Shown here: in pieces, positions 13,849-14,572 of the stretch
How positions within the stretch are numbered: position 1 is the first letter of the stretch
Layout of the letters: each line of letters begins with the position of its first letter
NCBI GenBank assembly: GCA_002471805.1
Contig: DKQR01000112.1
Span: 4,708-19,279 of the forward strand
Length of the DNA: 14,572 nucleotides
Direction of reading: 5' to 3'
DNA from: Fidelibacterota bacterium UBA7303
GTDB taxonomy: Bacteria; Fidelibacterota; Marinisomatia; Marinisomatales; UBA1611
Translations under genes and position numbers: made by a program
Notes under the pieces: generated by a model
The model's input: only the letters and a program-made list of their open reading frames with translations
Databases searched by the model: none
Told to the model about the DNA's origin: nothing

Positions 13849-14572
13849 TCCAGCCAAAAACATTCGGTATCTGGGGTAATACCGAAAAGAATATCTTCTG
13901 GGAAACGTTACCAAAGATTTTAAACTGGTCCAGGGAAAATGGAATCACAGCTCACCTGACAGAACGGATCTTGTCATCGGATACTGGTGTGGACTACAAC
14001 CAGCCCGTAATTCATTCCAAGGAAGATATAGCTAAAATGGATTTTATGCTGGTGCTGGGAGGTGACGGCACCTTTCTATCCTGTGCACGGGCTGTGGAAC
14101 ACCGAAGTACACCGATCCTGGGTATTCACCTGGGTGATCTGGGCTTTCTGGCAAAAGTGACCCTGGAAGATATTTTCCAACGCCTTGATCGGGTGGCTTC
14201 GGGAGATTTTACTGTAGAGAAGCGAGCTATGGCCCAGGCCATAATCCATAAAAATGGAAATGAAAAAACTCATACCGGGCTGAATGATTTTGTGGTAAAA
14301 AATGGTGAATCACACCGTATGCTGACCGGCCGGGTGCATATAGATGATCACCTGGTGTCCATCTACAAGGCGGACGGTCTGATCGTGGCTACGCCCACGG
14401 GTTCCACGGCTTATTCACTATCTTCCGGCGGACCCATCATTACTCCGGATGTGGACAGCTTCGTGGTGACACCCATTTCACCCCACTCCCTGACATCCAG
14501 ACCCCTGGTAGTTTCCGCAAATTCAACAGTGCGTATCGATTTTCCGGGAGAAGAAGACAATATCATTTTCAC
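13845..14572 (+). CDS. nadK: NAD kinase, right-truncated by window end
   Basis: The first 242 codons of an ATP-NAD kinase, the enzyme that makes NADP from NAD in the cytoplasm. The catalytic GGDGT is at residues 72-76 (D74) in MLVLGGDGTFLSCAR. GIHLGDLGFLAK (93-104) follows, then LNDFVV (146-151), where Asp replaces the more frequent Glu of the NE motif. ADGLIVATPTGSTAYSLSSG (177-196) with GGPI, and SRPLVV (218-223), complete the signature. The start overlaps the xseB stop by 4 bp (ATGA) and is preceded by GGGAGA about 5 nt upstream. Typical family length is near 290, so some 45-50 residues lie past the window. No defect is visible in the part shown. Confidence 0.96.
   Translation, partial: MIQPKTFGIWGNTEKNIFWETLPKILNWSRENGITAHLTERILSSDTGVDYNQPVIHSKEDIAKMDFMLVLGGDGTFLSCARAVEHRSTPILGIHLGDLGFLAKVTLEDIFQRLDRVASGDFTVEKRAMAQAIIHKNGNEKTHTGLNDFVVKNGESHRMLTGRVHIDDHLVSIYKADGLIVATPTGSTAYSLSSGGPIITPDVDSFVVTPISPHSLTSRPLVVSANSTVRIDFPGEEDNIIF

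Overview
The window reads as a chromosomal segment of a Gram-negative (diderm) bacterium. It encodes a Wza-type outer-membrane polysaccharide exporter, a periplasmic lytic transglycosylase and 1-acylglycerol-3-phosphate acyltransferase. A 31-residue COX24/mS38-like ribosomal peptide beside HU hints at an FCB-type lineage (Bacteroidota or a related candidate phylum); this placement is an inference from gene content only. No rRNA, tRNA, CRISPR array, insertion sequence or integrase was seen.

Minus strand, 1-7576: one compact polysaccharide operon read right to left. The order is SLBB-domain exporter (wza-like), chain-length regulator/co-polymerase with an N-terminal helix-turn-helix, Wzx-type flippase, Wzy-type polymerase, GT4 glycosyltransferase, DUF354 predicted glycosyltransferase, and the first 23 codons of a UDP-GlcNAc 2-epimerase (wecB) running off the left edge. 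Together these describe a Wzx/Wzy-dependent capsule, exopolysaccharide or O-antigen pathway: sugar-nucleotide supply, glycosyl transfer, flipping, polymerisation, length control and export. No initiating phosphoglycosyltransferase and no tyrosine autokinase are present, so the cluster probably continues to the left. Its distal genes are clearly more AT-rich than the right end of the window.

7577-7861 is a 285-bp divergent intergenic region holding promoter-like elements, a GC-rich hairpin and a distant inverted repeat.

Plus strand, 7862-14572: housekeeping genes. serS and plsC are directly abutting. After a 125-bp gap with a good promoter candidate comes an MltD-like lytic transglycosylase with three LysM repeats, then an HU/IHF-family protein, a 31-codon COX24-like gene, xseA and xseB (both subunits of exonuclease VII) and a right-truncated nadK that overlaps xseB by 4 bp. 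These cover translation (SerRS and the small ribosomal peptide), phospholipid synthesis, wall remodelling, nucleoid and DNA maintenance, and NADP supply.

The two most unusual items are the small ribosomal-protein-like gene at 12219-12314 and the fusion of a cytoplasmic helix-turn-helix to the membrane chain-length regulator at 4648-5850.
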